A stretch of 64,000 nt of DNA, taken from contig NZ_QBKH01000003.1 of the NCBI RefSeq assembly GCF_003054045.1, positions 744,001 to 808,000 on the forward strand. Direction: 5' to 3'. The notes under the pieces are model-generated. The model had not been told where the DNA came from, searched no databases, and saw nothing but the letters and a program-made list of their open reading frames with translations. Both the position numbers and the translations under genes were made by a program. Below, in pieces: positions 45,392 to 54,151 of this stretch (the stretch's first letter is position 1; every line of letters begins with the position of its first letter). The DNA is from Sphingobacterium faecium (GTDB lineage Bacteria; Bacteroidota; Bacteroidia; Sphingobacteriales; Sphingobacteriaceae).

Positions 45392-46339
45392 ATGTTACAT
45401 ATATTATCGGACTTTTTGGTTAGAAAACCAGAAGGTTACTATTGTCAATATGGAGACTTCTATATTGATGCATTACTCCCCGTTTCCGTCGATGTTGTAT
45501 CGCATGGGCATGGTGATCATGCAAGACCTGGGCATACAACGATTTATTGTACAGCCGTTACTGCCGCGATCATGCGATACCGATATTCCCAACAACCGCA
45601 GTCCAGCTATAGAACAATAGATTTTCAGCATACATTTCAGATTGGTCCAGTGCAATTGACTTTTATTCCTGCCGGACACATATTGGGATCAGCCCAAATC
45701 TTGATGGAATATAAAGGTGTTCGGTATCTCTACACAGGTGATTATAAATTGCAGGAGGACGAAACCTGCGAACCTATTGAGATCATTCAGGCAGATGTAC
45801 TGATTACAGAATGTACGTTTGCAGATCCAGAAGTTATTCATCCAGATCCCATTGATGAAATCAAAAAATTGAACGATCAACCGTTTAATATTTTATTGGG
45901 AACCTATTCACTAGGAAAGGCACAACGACTAACAGATTTGATCAATAAGCATTGCCCAGATAGAAGGGTGTTGGTGCATCATGGTATATTGCCACTCCAC
46001 CGTATTTATGATGACATGGGGCTTAAAAAGCTTACTTATGAACAATATAATAGAAGAGAGATGAAGGTGGGAGAACCTAATAAAGTCTATATGGTTCCTC
46101 CAATGACATTCAATAGTTATATTCGTGCAACTAAAGTGGTTCGAGCTTTTGCTTCTGGCTGGAAGAGACTTCAGCAGCATAATGATCTTTCCCTCTTTAT
46201 TTCCGATCATGTGGATTGGAATGATATCCTATTTTTTATCAAAGAGGTGAAGCCTCAGGAAGTATGGACGCTGCACGGTGACGGTCGGATATTAAAACAG
46301 TATTTTGATGGACAATTAACTGTTCGTGATATCTATTGA
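45392..46339 (+). CDS. MBL-fold ligase-associated DNA exonuclease (COG1236 type)
   Basis: A 315-residue metallo-beta-lactamase-fold nuclease. The metal motif is SHGHGDHARPGH near residue 37, followed by PAGHILGSAQI and YTGDYKL. It lacks the full beta-CASP insertion of eukaryotic CPSF73 relatives. Such proteins are usually encoded with an ATP-dependent DNA ligase and a DEAD helicase in DNA repair; neither is near here. It follows coaE by 6 bp. Confidence 0.85.
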   Translation: MLHILSDFLVRKPEGYYCQYGDFYIDALLPVSVDVVSHGHGDHARPGHTTIYCTAVTAAIMRYRYSQQPQSSYRTIDFQHTFQIGPVQLTFIPAGHILGSAQILMEYKGVRYLYTGDYKLQEDETCEPIEIIQADVLITECTFADPEVIHPDPIDEIKKLNDQPFNILLGTYSLGKAQRLTDLINKHCPDRRVLVHHGILPLHRIYDDMGLKKLTYEQYNRREMKVGEPNKVYMVPPMTFNSYIRATKVVRAFASGWKRLQQHNDLSLFISDHVDWNDILFFIKEVKPQEVWTLHGDGRILKQYFDGQLTVRDIY

Positions 46340-46362
46340 TTATTGTAAGTCAATTTATTATC

Positions 46363-46407
46363 GCCATCTATTTAAATATTAAAATTAAATAGATGGCTTT
46401 TTTTTTT
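46363..46407 (+). terminator. Terminator after the MBL exonuclease
   Basis: GCCATCTATTTAA (46363-46375) and TTAAATAGATGGC (46385-46397), followed by ten T. The tail lies against the stop of the convergent MFS gene. Confidence 0.92.
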
Positions 46408-46408
46408 A

Positions 46409-47599
46409 TCAAGATTTTGCCTTAGACCTGATTAATATAAAACAGACCATAACGCCTAATAATACCAAAAATAGACTGAACGGAAATATGAAGTTCATGC
46501 CAAATTGTTTTGCGACTAAGCCAACCAGCGGACCAGATACACCCAGTGAAATATCAATGAATAACCCATAAGCTCCCAATGCTGCACCTTTGTTTGCACT
46601 AGATGCCCGTTTAACTGCCTCAACTCCCAATGCCGGAAATACCATGGAAAATCCTAAACCAGTAATCGAAGCTCCAATGATCGTCAATAGCGGTGATGGT
46701 GCAAAGGAGATCATCAATAGTCCCACACTTTCAATGATCATCGAGTATAAGGCTATTTTGACGCCTCCAATTTTATTAATACTACCGGTAAGTAAAAATC
46801 TGCCTAAAACAAACATGGTACTAAAGCAGGTAATGCAAATGGCGGCATTCTCCCATCCCTTGTAATTGTAGTATAGGGTGATAAAAGTTGAAATCGTACC
46901 AAAACCAATACCGGCTAATGCAAGACCTATTCCGAATGGAGATACGATTTTAAGAACGGAGAAAAATGAATTTCGAACTTCTGTAGATAACGAATACAGT
47001 GCTTTTTTATTTATGGTCGAAATAAGGCCAATAAGCCCCACTAGGATAGTAAATGCTGCAATTGACCAATTGCCTAGGTGCTGCGATAAAATAACGCCTA
47101 GAGGAGCGCCAATGGCCATAGAGCTATAATTGGATATGCCATTGTAAGAAATTGCGGTACTCGTGTGCTGATCACCCACACGTAAAATAGCCCAGTTGAC
47201 CGGACTTGCACCCACCATACCTTCTCCACATCCCGTTAATAATCGAGAAGCAGCCAGCAAGCTTATGGAAAGCAATGGGGAAGCACTGGTATAGAATGCA
47301 GCCCAAAGGAGGATTCCGGTTAGCATAAAACAGATCATACTGACGATAATAGCAGGCTTAGGACCTTTTTTATCGACGATCGTCCCAGCATAAGCACGCA
47401 TAAAAAATGTCATGATGTATTGAGAACCAATTACTGCACCTGCGATAATGGTATTGAATCCTAATATTTCATGGATGAAAATAGGAAGAACAGCTAGCGA
47501 AAGACCAATCGTGAAATATCCGTAGAAGGTTAAAATCACATAGCTAGCAATCTGAAAACGGTAATCAAGAGCCGTCTTTTGCAAAGATTTGGATAACAT
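46409..47599 (-). CDS. MFS transporter (YhhS-like)
   Basis: A 396-residue, twelve-helix MFS protein. N-terminal YGYFTIGLSLAVLPIFIHEI and motif-A-like RAYAGTIVDKKGPKPAIIV are visible; ASRLLTGCGEGMVGASPVNW fits TM4-5. It resembles the YhhS/YfcJ exporters, a weak comparison from memory. The element TAGGTTTG lies 13 nt before the start (47620-47613). Confidence 0.87.
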   Translation of the reverse strand: MLSKSLQKTALDYRFQIASYVILTFYGYFTIGLSLAVLPIFIHEILGFNTIIAGAVIGSQYIMTFFMRAYAGTIVDKKGPKPAIIVSMICFMLTGILLWAAFYTSASPLLSISLLAASRLLTGCGEGMVGASPVNWAILRVGDQHTSTAISYNGISNYSSMAIGAPLGVILSQHLGNWSIAAFTILVGLIGLISTINKKALYSLSTEVRNSFFSVLKIVSPFGIGLALAGIGFGTISTFITLYYNYKGWENAAICITCFSTMFVLGRFLLTGSINKIGGVKIALYSMIIESVGLLMISFAPSPLLTIIGASITGLGFSMVFPALGVEAVKRASSANKGAALGAYGLFIDISLGVSGPLVGLVAKQFGMNFIFPFSLFLVLLGVMVCFILIRSKAKS

Positions 47600-47637
47600 G
47601 CTGCAAAGGAAGCAAACCTAGCGGGGATAAAAAAATA

Positions 47638-47670
47638 AAAGGCGATATTCTCTTTCAGAATATCGCCTTT
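47638..47670 (-). terminator. Terminator of the metNIQ operon
   Basis: AAAGGCGATATTC (47638-47650) and GAATATCGCCTTT (47658-47670). On the minus strand the stem is followed by ATTTTTTT. Confidence 0.88.
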
Positions 47671-47693
47671 ATTACAAATTAATTATAATAGGA

Positions 47694-48500
47694 TTACCAA
47701 CCTTTTATGGCACCACCTTTAAATACCCTTTTGGCAGTAGCTTCTACTTCTGGTGATTGATAAGCCTCAATAAATTGTTTGATCCGCTCATCATTCCGGT
47801 TGTCCTCCCTAGATACAATTAAATTGACATATGGGGAGTCACTATCTTCAGAAAATAGACCCTCTTTTTCTGGATCTAAACCTGCTTGAGCTGCAAAAGT
47901 ATTGTTAATAATCGCAATGACAACTTCTTTATCGTCCAAAACACGAGGTAACTGAGGGGCCTCAAGCTCCATAATATTTAATTTCTTAGGATTATCGATG
48001 ATATCTGTTTTTTTGGGTAAAAGACCAACGTTATCTTTCAGCTTTATCAATCCTTCTTTTTGAAGCAATAGCAGCGATCTTCCTCCATTTGTTGGATCAT
48101 TTGGAATAACGATAGTTGCACCTGGTTGCAATTCGCTGATCGATTTTATTTTTTTAGAATAAGCAACTATGGGAAACACAAAAGTGTTGGCAACTGCGGC
48201 TAATTTATAACCACGTTGTCGAGATTGTTCTTGAAGATAGGGTAAATGCTGAAACGAGTTGACGTCAATATCGCCTTGGTTTAAAGCTTCATTGGGGACT
48301 ACATAATCGTTGAAAGAAACCAATTCAACATCAAGGTTGAATTTTTCTTTAGCGACTTTTTTCGCTGTTTCAGCAATTTCTTGTTCCGGACCGGCGACGA
48401 TTCCTACTTTAAGGACTTTTGAATCTGTTTTTTTTCCGTTACAAGCAATAAGGCCAACTAAGGTCAGTGCTATCACGCAAAGTTTAGAATGTAATCTCAT
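47694..48500 (-). CDS. metQ: Methionine ABC transporter, substrate-binding lipoprotein
   Basis: A 268-residue NlpA/MetQ lipoprotein (lipobox LIAC). It shows the family patterns KVGIVAGPEQEIAE, NSFQHLPYL and IPNDPTNGGRSLLLLQKEG. It captures methionine (D or L) for MetNI. It is last in the operon, 17 bp after metI, and ends at a terminator. Confidence 0.95.
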   Translation of the reverse strand: MRLHSKLCVIALTLVGLIACNGKKTDSKVLKVGIVAGPEQEIAETAKKVAKEKFNLDVELVSFNDYVVPNEALNQGDIDVNSFQHLPYLQEQSRQRGYKLAAVANTFVFPIVAYSKKIKSISELQPGATIVIPNDPTNGGRSLLLLQKEGLIKLKDNVGLLPKKTDIIDNPKKLNIMELEAPQLPRVLDDKEVVIAIINNTFAAQAGLDPEKEGLFSEDSDSPYVNLIVSREDNRNDERIKQFIEAYQSPEVEATAKRVFKGGAIKGW

Positions 48501-48517
48501 AGTTTTTAAAATAGATG

Positions 48518-49171
48518 TTAACGATGATTAGCTTTTTTAGACATATAATCTCCAGTGAACTGAAGAATAAATACAATTAAAATTAGTAAAATTAATACAG
48601 CATTCATAATAAAAGTATCATAACCAATATAGCCATACTGATATCCAATTTGACCAAGTCCGCCAGCACCAACAGCACCACCCATAGCTGAATAACCAAC
48701 TAAGGTAATCAATGTAATAGTCAGATTATTAATGAGTGATGGTAACGACTCTGGTAATAATACTTTGTAAATAATCTGTGTTGTAGTCGCTCCCATAGCA
48801 CGAGCAGCTTCAATCAGTCCATGAGGAATTTCCAATAGACTATTCTCTACTAACCTAGCAATAAAGGGCGCCGCAGCCAAGCTTAGGGGTACTAAGGCAG
48901 CTGTCACTCCAATCGAAGTGCCTACGATTTGTCTGGTGAATGGAATCATCCAGACAATCAGGATAATAAAAGGGATGGAACGGAATACATTCACCAATAC
49001 AGCAAGTAACTGATGTATAAATTTGTTTTCATGCAATTGGTTTTTGCGGGTTAAAAATAGAAAAATCCCCGTAGGAAGCCCGAGTGCAAAACCAAAAAAT
49101 CCGGATAAGAAAGTCATAACAATAGTTTCTATCGTACCCTTGATCAATAAATCGATAATCGTATCAGACAT
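48518..49171 (-). CDS. metI: Methionine ABC transporter permease
   Basis: A 217-residue MetI permease with five helices and the EAA loop IEAARAMGATTTQIIYKVLL that docks on MetN. The helix FRSIPFIILIVWMIPFTR is typical of the family. Its start overlaps the metN stop by 8 bp, so the two are translationally coupled. Confidence 0.95.
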   Translation of the reverse strand: MSDTIIDLLIKGTIETIVMTFLSGFFGFALGLPTGIFLFLTRKNQLHENKFIHQLLAVLVNVFRSIPFIILIVWMIPFTRQIVGTSIGVTAALVPLSLAAAPFIARLVENSLLEIPHGLIEAARAMGATTTQIIYKVLLPESLPSLINNLTITLITLVGYSAMGGAVGAGGLGQIGYQYGYIGYDTFIMNAVLILLILIVFILQFTGDYMSKKANHR

Positions 49172-50183
49172 ATCCTATGATTTCTGTTTGTGAATAATTT
49201 GATGTTAAGTAGCTGATTCCATTGGCGATCTGATCGGGATTTCCGATTAGTTCCAAATTGAGGATACCAAATTTAATTGATCCTACATAATCAATCTGTG
49301 CACTGATAATCGCCACGTCAATGTGATATTGTTCATGCAAATGTTTGATGACTGATATTTGATTATGATGTTCCGCCAGATAGATCTGCACAATAGGATT
49401 ACCACTTTCTTTTAAACGCTCTTGGTAGATAGCCGGCAGTTCGGCATGAAGAGAAGATTGAATAAAATGTTTTGTTAGCGCTTCTCTAGGAGAAGTGAAA
49501 ATTTGTTCTACCGTACCGGTTTCAATTAATTTACCCCCATCGATGACCGCTACCTGATCACAGATAATTTTGATTACTTCCATCTCATGAGTAATCAATA
49601 AAATAGTCAAATTTAGCTTCTTATTGATCGCCTTGAGCAATTGCAGAATAGATTTGGTCGTAGCCGGATCCAATGCACTAGTCGCTTCATCGCATAATAG
49701 TATTTCTGGATCACTAGCGAGTGACCTGGCGATGGCGACACGTTGTTTCTGGCCTCCCGATAGACTAGCAGGATAGTCATGGACTTTATCTTCTAGACCG
49801 ACCAATGCCAAAAGCTCCATGACTTTCAGTTGAATTTCTTTTTTTGAAATACCGGTCAACTCCAATGGAAAAGCAATATTTTCAAAAACGGTGCGAGAAG
49901 AGAGTAAATTGAAGTGCTGAAAGATCATTCCAATTTTTCGGCGTTGTTGAACCAAATCCTGATTGGATAATTGCATTAAGTCAACGCCGTGGATCAACAC
50001 TTGCCCTTCATCGGGTTTTTCCAATAAATTGACACAGCGAATCAACGTGCTTTTTCCTGCACCTGAACTGCCAATGACACCAAATATTTGACCTTTCGGA
50101 ATAGCTAGCGTGACCTGATCTAATGCTTTCGTAAACTTATTTTTTACTGCAAATGTCTTGGAAATGTTAATTAATTCTATCAT
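49164..50183 (-). CDS. metN: Methionine ABC transporter ATPase
   Basis: A 339-residue ATPase: Walker A GSSGAGKSTLIRC, signature LSGGQKQRVAIARSL, Walker B LLCDEATSALD, and the His switch ILLITHEMEV. The C-terminal ACT-like NIL domain (about residues 250-339), through which excess methionine inhibits transport, is present. Expression is probably set by the leader at 50209-50307, which contains a terminator hairpin just before the gene. Confidence 0.95.
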   Translation of the reverse strand: MIELINISKTFAVKNKFTKALDQVTLAIPKGQIFGVIGSSGAGKSTLIRCVNLLEKPDEGQVLIHGVDLMQLSNQDLVQQRRKIGMIFQHFNLLSSRTVFENIAFPLELTGISKKEIQLKVMELLALVGLEDKVHDYPASLSGGQKQRVAIARSLASDPEILLCDEATSALDPATTKSILQLLKAINKKLNLTILLITHEMEVIKIICDQVAVIDGGKLIETGTVEQIFTSPREALTKHFIQSSLHAELPAIYQERLKESGNPIVQIYLAEHHNQISVIKHLHEQYHIDVAIISAQIDYVGSIKFGILNLELIGNPDQIANGISYLTSNYSQTEIIGYV

Positions 50184-50208
50184 TTATGTATAGTAAAAAC
50201 TAATCTTA

Positions 50209-50307
50209 CAAAAAAAACCTTTCAAACATGTCCTGAAAGGCTTATGAATATGAAGCAATTTGATCACATGATAAAAACACGAATTGCTCTATATTAGGGC
50301 AAATGTA
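50209..50307 (-). promoter_or_regulatory. metNIQ leader: promoter, hairpin and terminator
   Basis: On the minus strand: promoter TACATTTG (50307-50300), a hairpin with arms AGCAATT (50288-50282) and AATTGCT (50260-50254), then CCTTTCA (50240-50234), a 9-nt loop and TGAAAGG (50224-50218) followed by eight U. That is a terminator before the first codon, the layout of transcription attenuation. The two loops share complementary CATGT/ACATG. The terminator could instead serve the epimerase gene upstream. Confidence 0.55.
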
Positions 50308-50344
50308 TCAAAAGTAGCCCTAAATCACAATACTTATCTTTAAA

Positions 50345-51265
50345 TTACAGGTTTTTGATGCACGCTTCGTTTAAAGTTGGATACTTAAAAGTAAAACCAG
50401 CATCCCGTATTTTTTGATTACTGGCACTTGTGCTTGTCAATAAAACTTCTTCACCCATCTGGCCCAAAGCCAACTTCAATGCAAATGAAGGCACATAAAT
50501 AGGGAGGTAAAAGTTTCCGATTTTTTGCTTTGCCATACGGTCAATAATTGTTTTTTGAGGAAGTACCTCCGAAGATACAGCATTGAAGATTCCTGATAGG
50601 CTATTGTCACGAATGGCCTTTAAATAAAGATGGCAAAGATCATCAATATGAATCCAGCTCATTTTTTGTTTCCCTGATCCTAAGTAAGTAGCAGCTTTGT
50701 ATTTAAATGATTTGATTAATTGTTCCAACGCTCCACCATCTTTGCTGAAGACAACGCCTAATCTCAAGATAACGATTCTTTTATGGAGAAGCTCAACAGG
50801 TTTAATGCTATCTTCCCATAGTTTACAAGTCCAACTCAAGAAATCAGTCCCCTGTTCCTCATGTTCTTTAAACATATGGTTGGCACTTTTATCCGCTCCA
50901 TACCAACCCACTGCCGAAGTAGAAATAACTGTTTTTACCTTATTGGGGATTTGCTGCAAGGCTTCAGCTATCAAATTGCCACTATTCACCCGACTCGAAA
51001 TGAGTTCTTGGCGCCGCTTTTTAGTCCAACGTTGATCAGCAATACCAGCTCCCGCAAGATTGATTATATAATCAGCACGTTGAATCGCATGGTTATTGAT
51101 TCTTTTTTTATCGGGATCCCAATCCAAATATTCAATATGAGCGCTGTCTTGATGTGACTTGGCACTTCGAGTGAATATCAGGACATGAAAGCCTTCGCTC
51201 ACCAGTAATTTTGCGAGATCTCTTCCGATTGTTCCTGTACCACCAGCTAGAATGACTGTTTCCAT
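50345..51265 (-). CDS. TIGR01777-type NAD-dependent epimerase (SulA/YfcH-like)
   Basis: A 306-residue atypical short-chain dehydrogenase with Rossmann motif GGTGTIGRDLAKLL, then STSAVGWYG, and near the end IHIDDLCHLYLKA. The end matches the DUF1731 C-terminal part (LPIYVPSFALKLALGQMGEE). Substrate is not known in this group. It lies upstream of metN on the same strand, with a promoter between them. Confidence 0.88.
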   Translation of the reverse strand: METVILAGGTGTIGRDLAKLLVSEGFHVLIFTRSAKSHQDSAHIEYLDWDPDKKRINNHAIQRADYIINLAGAGIADQRWTKKRRQELISSRVNSGNLIAEALQQIPNKVKTVISTSAVGWYGADKSANHMFKEHEEQGTDFLSWTCKLWEDSIKPVELLHKRIVILRLGVVFSKDGGALEQLIKSFKYKAATYLGSGKQKMSWIHIDDLCHLYLKAIRDNSLSGIFNAVSSEVLPQKTIIDRMAKQKIGNFYLPIYVPSFALKLALGQMGEEVLLTSTSASNQKIRDAGFTFKYPTLNEACIKNL

Positions 51266-51404
51266 ATTTGATATGATCTATTAAACTTAAAAATAACAAG
51301 ATCGTTTATGAAAGCCAATTTAATTTTTATTTATCATATTCCAGCCTGAATCAAATTAAAAATTGGTTATTTTGCTTCAAATAGTGGAAGAGAATTTTTA
51401 TAAT

Positions 51405-53315
51405 ATGAATTATTTCGATGAGCTGACAACGCTCCTTAATATAGAACAAAACTTTGACCGTGAGCAATATGAACTTCTCTTGCTGAAGTCAAGCTTGAAT
51501 GAAAGAAAGTTGAAAGGAGTAACCTGGTTTCCCATACAAATAAAAAGTGAAGAGATCGGTAGAGGTGATTATGTAACCATTACCCTGAACAAAACAAATC
51601 ATCTCGAAGAGGAGCATCGCTTTCGATTTGGCATGCCTGTAGCACTTTTTTCCAACCACGATCCACAGGTAGATCGGCAAGAAGGTTTGATTTCTTATGT
51701 CAGCCGAGATACGATGAAGATTGCATTTCGGGTAGACGAGCTACCAGACTGGAGTCGAAATGGTAAGTTGGGCGTGGATCTGTTGTTTGATGAGAACTCG
51801 TATAAGGAGATGCACGATGCGCTCCGAAAGGCTCAAGATTTGCGTTCGGATTTACATAAAGGAAGACTTATTCGGGAAATAATTGGAGAAGAACAAGTAA
51901 AGGACTATGAAAAGGAAACGTATTATGATGATGCAGCTTTAAATCAAAGTCAAAATGAAGCTATTGCACATGTGTTAAGTTCAAGTCCAATTTCAATTAT
52001 TCATGGTCCTCCAGGTACAGGGAAAACGACAACGCTTATCAAAGCCGTAGCCGCCTTACTCAAAAAAGAAAAAAAACAGATCCTGATTGTTGCCCCAAGT
52101 AACACTGCTGTAGATGTTTTGACGGAACGATTGGATGCTGTGGGAGTTTTGGTGACCAGAATTGGGAATCCGGTGAAGATTTCAGAGCATCTTCAAGAAT
52201 TGTCATTGGATGCGCAGGTAGATCAACATCCGGCCAATAAGGAGGTCAAGATATTAAAGAAAAAAGCTCGAGCTTATACAGATATGGCTCAAAAATATAA
52301 GCGAAGTTTTGGTCGCTCAGAGGGTGAACAACGCAAGGCTCTTTTTGATGAAGCTCGAAAAATAACAAAAGAAATTGGCGATATTCAAGATTTTATTGTG
52401 GCAGACATCTTAGATAAAGCTCAGGTGGTGACAGCGACATTAGTAGGAGCAAATCAATATGTCATCAGAAACAGAACTTATGGAGTGGTCGTTATTGATG
52501 AAGCTGCACAAGCGTTGGAACCCGCATGTTGGATTCCTATTTTGAAAGCGGAAAAAGTCGTCCTTGCCGGAGATCATTGCCAGCTTTCACCAACGGTAAA
52601 GTCTCATGCACACATGCGCACGGGACTCTACGATACGTTGTTTGAGAAGTTAGTAAGTCGTTATCCTAGCCATGTTGCCCTACTCAACGTCCAATACCGG
52701 ATGAACGAAAAAATAATGAAATTTCCTTCATTGAAATTGTATGGTGATCATTTAATAGCAGCAGAACAGGTGCAGCACTGGACACTAAAAGACGATCAAG
52801 AGCCTGTGCTATTTATTGATACGGCAGGTGCTGGATTTGAGGAAGAGCAAGAGGGAACAGCTACTTTTAATCAGGGAGAAGCGGGGTTTTTAAAAAATCA
52901 TTTGAGCGAATTGCTGAACAAGCTCTCCACATCTTATGCTGAAGATAATTTTCCAAGTATCGCTGTCATTACTCCTTATCGAAAACAGGCAACCTTATTG
53001 CATGAGGTCCTATTGCATGATGAACGGATGGCTACTTATCGTAAAAACATACAGATCAATACCATCGATAGTTTTCAAGGACAGGAGAAAGATATTATTT
53101 ATATAAGCTTAACCCGAAGCAATGATCAACAAGCCATTGGCTTTTTATCGGACGTCCGCAGGATGAATGTGGCCATGACTAGAGCTAGAAAGAAACTCAT
53201 CGTCATCGGTGATAGTGCTACAGTAGGCAAGCACGAATTTTATGATGCCTTTATGAAGTATGTAGAATCTATTGAAAGCTATCATAGCGTTTGGGAATGG
53301 GACTTGAATCATTAG
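51405..53315 (+). CDS. UPF1/IGHMBP2-like SF1B helicase
   Basis: A 636-residue helicase: Walker A IHGPPGTGKTTTLIKA, motif II VVIDEAAQALEP, motif III LAGDHCQLSPTVKS, LNVQYRMNEKIM, TIDSFQGQEKDIIYIS and motif VI NVAMTRARKK. The N-terminal 180 residues form the beta-barrel with stalk seen in Smubp2/UPF1. It should unwind RNA or DNA 5'-3'. The frame runs up to TTG 51363, but ATG 51405 matches family starts. Confidence 0.9.
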   Translation: MNYFDELTTLLNIEQNFDREQYELLLLKSSLNERKLKGVTWFPIQIKSEEIGRGDYVTITLNKTNHLEEEHRFRFGMPVALFSNHDPQVDRQEGLISYVSRDTMKIAFRVDELPDWSRNGKLGVDLLFDENSYKEMHDALRKAQDLRSDLHKGRLIREIIGEEQVKDYEKETYYDDAALNQSQNEAIAHVLSSSPISIIHGPPGTGKTTTLIKAVAALLKKEKKQILIVAPSNTAVDVLTERLDAVGVLVTRIGNPVKISEHLQELSLDAQVDQHPANKEVKILKKKARAYTDMAQKYKRSFGRSEGEQRKALFDEARKITKEIGDIQDFIVADILDKAQVVTATLVGANQYVIRNRTYGVVVIDEAAQALEPACWIPILKAEKVVLAGDHCQLSPTVKSHAHMRTGLYDTLFEKLVSRYPSHVALLNVQYRMNEKIMKFPSLKLYGDHLIAAEQVQHWTLKDDQEPVLFIDTAGAGFEEEQEGTATFNQGEAGFLKNHLSELLNKLSTSYAEDNFPSIAVITPYRKQATLLHEVLLHDERMATYRKNIQINTIDSFQGQEKDIIYISLTRSNDQQAIGFLSDVRRMNVAMTRARKKLIVIGDSATVGKHEFYDAFMKYVESIESYHSVWEWDLNH

Positions 53316-53397
53316 CATCCCCATAAATGAATAAAAAAATAATAACCATGTCTAACATTTAACTGTTATTTTAGCATATCACTCACATCTTATCATT

Positions 53398-54012
53398 ATG
53401 TATCAGCATTATCAGAATAACGAACTTGTTTTTAAAACACGATGGATCACCACAGAAGGGTTTTATTTTTCAGAGAAAGAATTGCCAGATCCATCATTAG
53501 AGCACTATCTGAATACATCAGAAGATCCGGAAGAACAGATCATTTTTATACCTTTCAGTCAGATTAAGCAGGCAGCACCACTTTATGAAAATCAACCTCC
53601 CTTGCTTGATATTGATGTCATTGACCCGAACAATTATCAATCATTAGTGGCAGATTTTGAAAATAAAGCCCAATTGAAAGAAGCTATTCAAGAGATTGAA
53701 AAGCATTCAGGACTTCAAGAAACTGTTGAAATTATTAAAAATAAAAGTTGGATGCGTAATTTGCTATATACCCTTGCAGCAGCTTTTTTCGGCTTTTCAT
53801 TGGTGATGATGGCCAGAGAAATGGAGGCAGGTGAAGCACTCGATCTGAGTGGTCGAAGATCTGGTTTTAAAAGTGTTTTGGCATCTATAGCAGGTCAATT
53901 GGGAGTCGTTGGATCCGCCGTATTGGCAATTGCGTTAGTTGCAGGATTTGGTTATCTTACTTATACGATCTATAAAAGCTCAAATACAACAAGGATCGTC
54001 TGGAAGAAATAA
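53398..54012 (+). CDS. Hypothetical two-helix membrane protein
   Basis: A 204-residue protein, not recognised. Residues 1-115 are soluble, acidic and Gln/Glu-rich (YQSLVADFENKAQLKEAIQE). Two hydrophobic stretches follow, NLLYTLAAAFFGFSLVMMA and VVGSAVLAIALVAGFGYLTY, with an Arg-rich loop between them. It begins 82 bp after the helicase. Codon use and the clean start look real. Confidence 0.65.
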   Translation: MYQHYQNNELVFKTRWITTEGFYFSEKELPDPSLEHYLNTSEDPEEQIIFIPFSQIKQAAPLYENQPPLLDIDVIDPNNYQSLVADFENKAQLKEAIQEIEKHSGLQETVEIIKNKSWMRNLLYTLAAAFFGFSLVMMAREMEAGEALDLSGRRSGFKSVLASIAGQLGVVGSAVLAIALVAGFGYLTYTIYKSSNTTRIVWKK

Positions 54013-54091
54013 TTAATAACGACATCTATGCCATCTCTAGCATTGGTGATTTTGCAGTTAGCCTTTACTAATAAGCATATAGGATATATAT

Positions 54092-54139
54092 TAACATAAA
54101 AATGCGGTTGACTGCTGTCAACCGCATTTTTATGTTAAG
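54092..54139. terminator. Bidirectional terminator before clpB end
   Basis: A perfect 22-bp stem (54092-54113, 54118-54139) around a 4-nt loop, with A/T tracts within the arms. It serves the membrane-protein gene and the convergent clpB. Confidence 0.9.
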
Positions 54140-54151
54140 GGATGTTTTATT

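Noticed and set aside
50209..50307. Known SAM riboswitch upstream of metN
   Set aside because: I could not find SAM-I or SAM-II core sequences. Only the terminator and one more hairpin are visible, so no named class is claimed.
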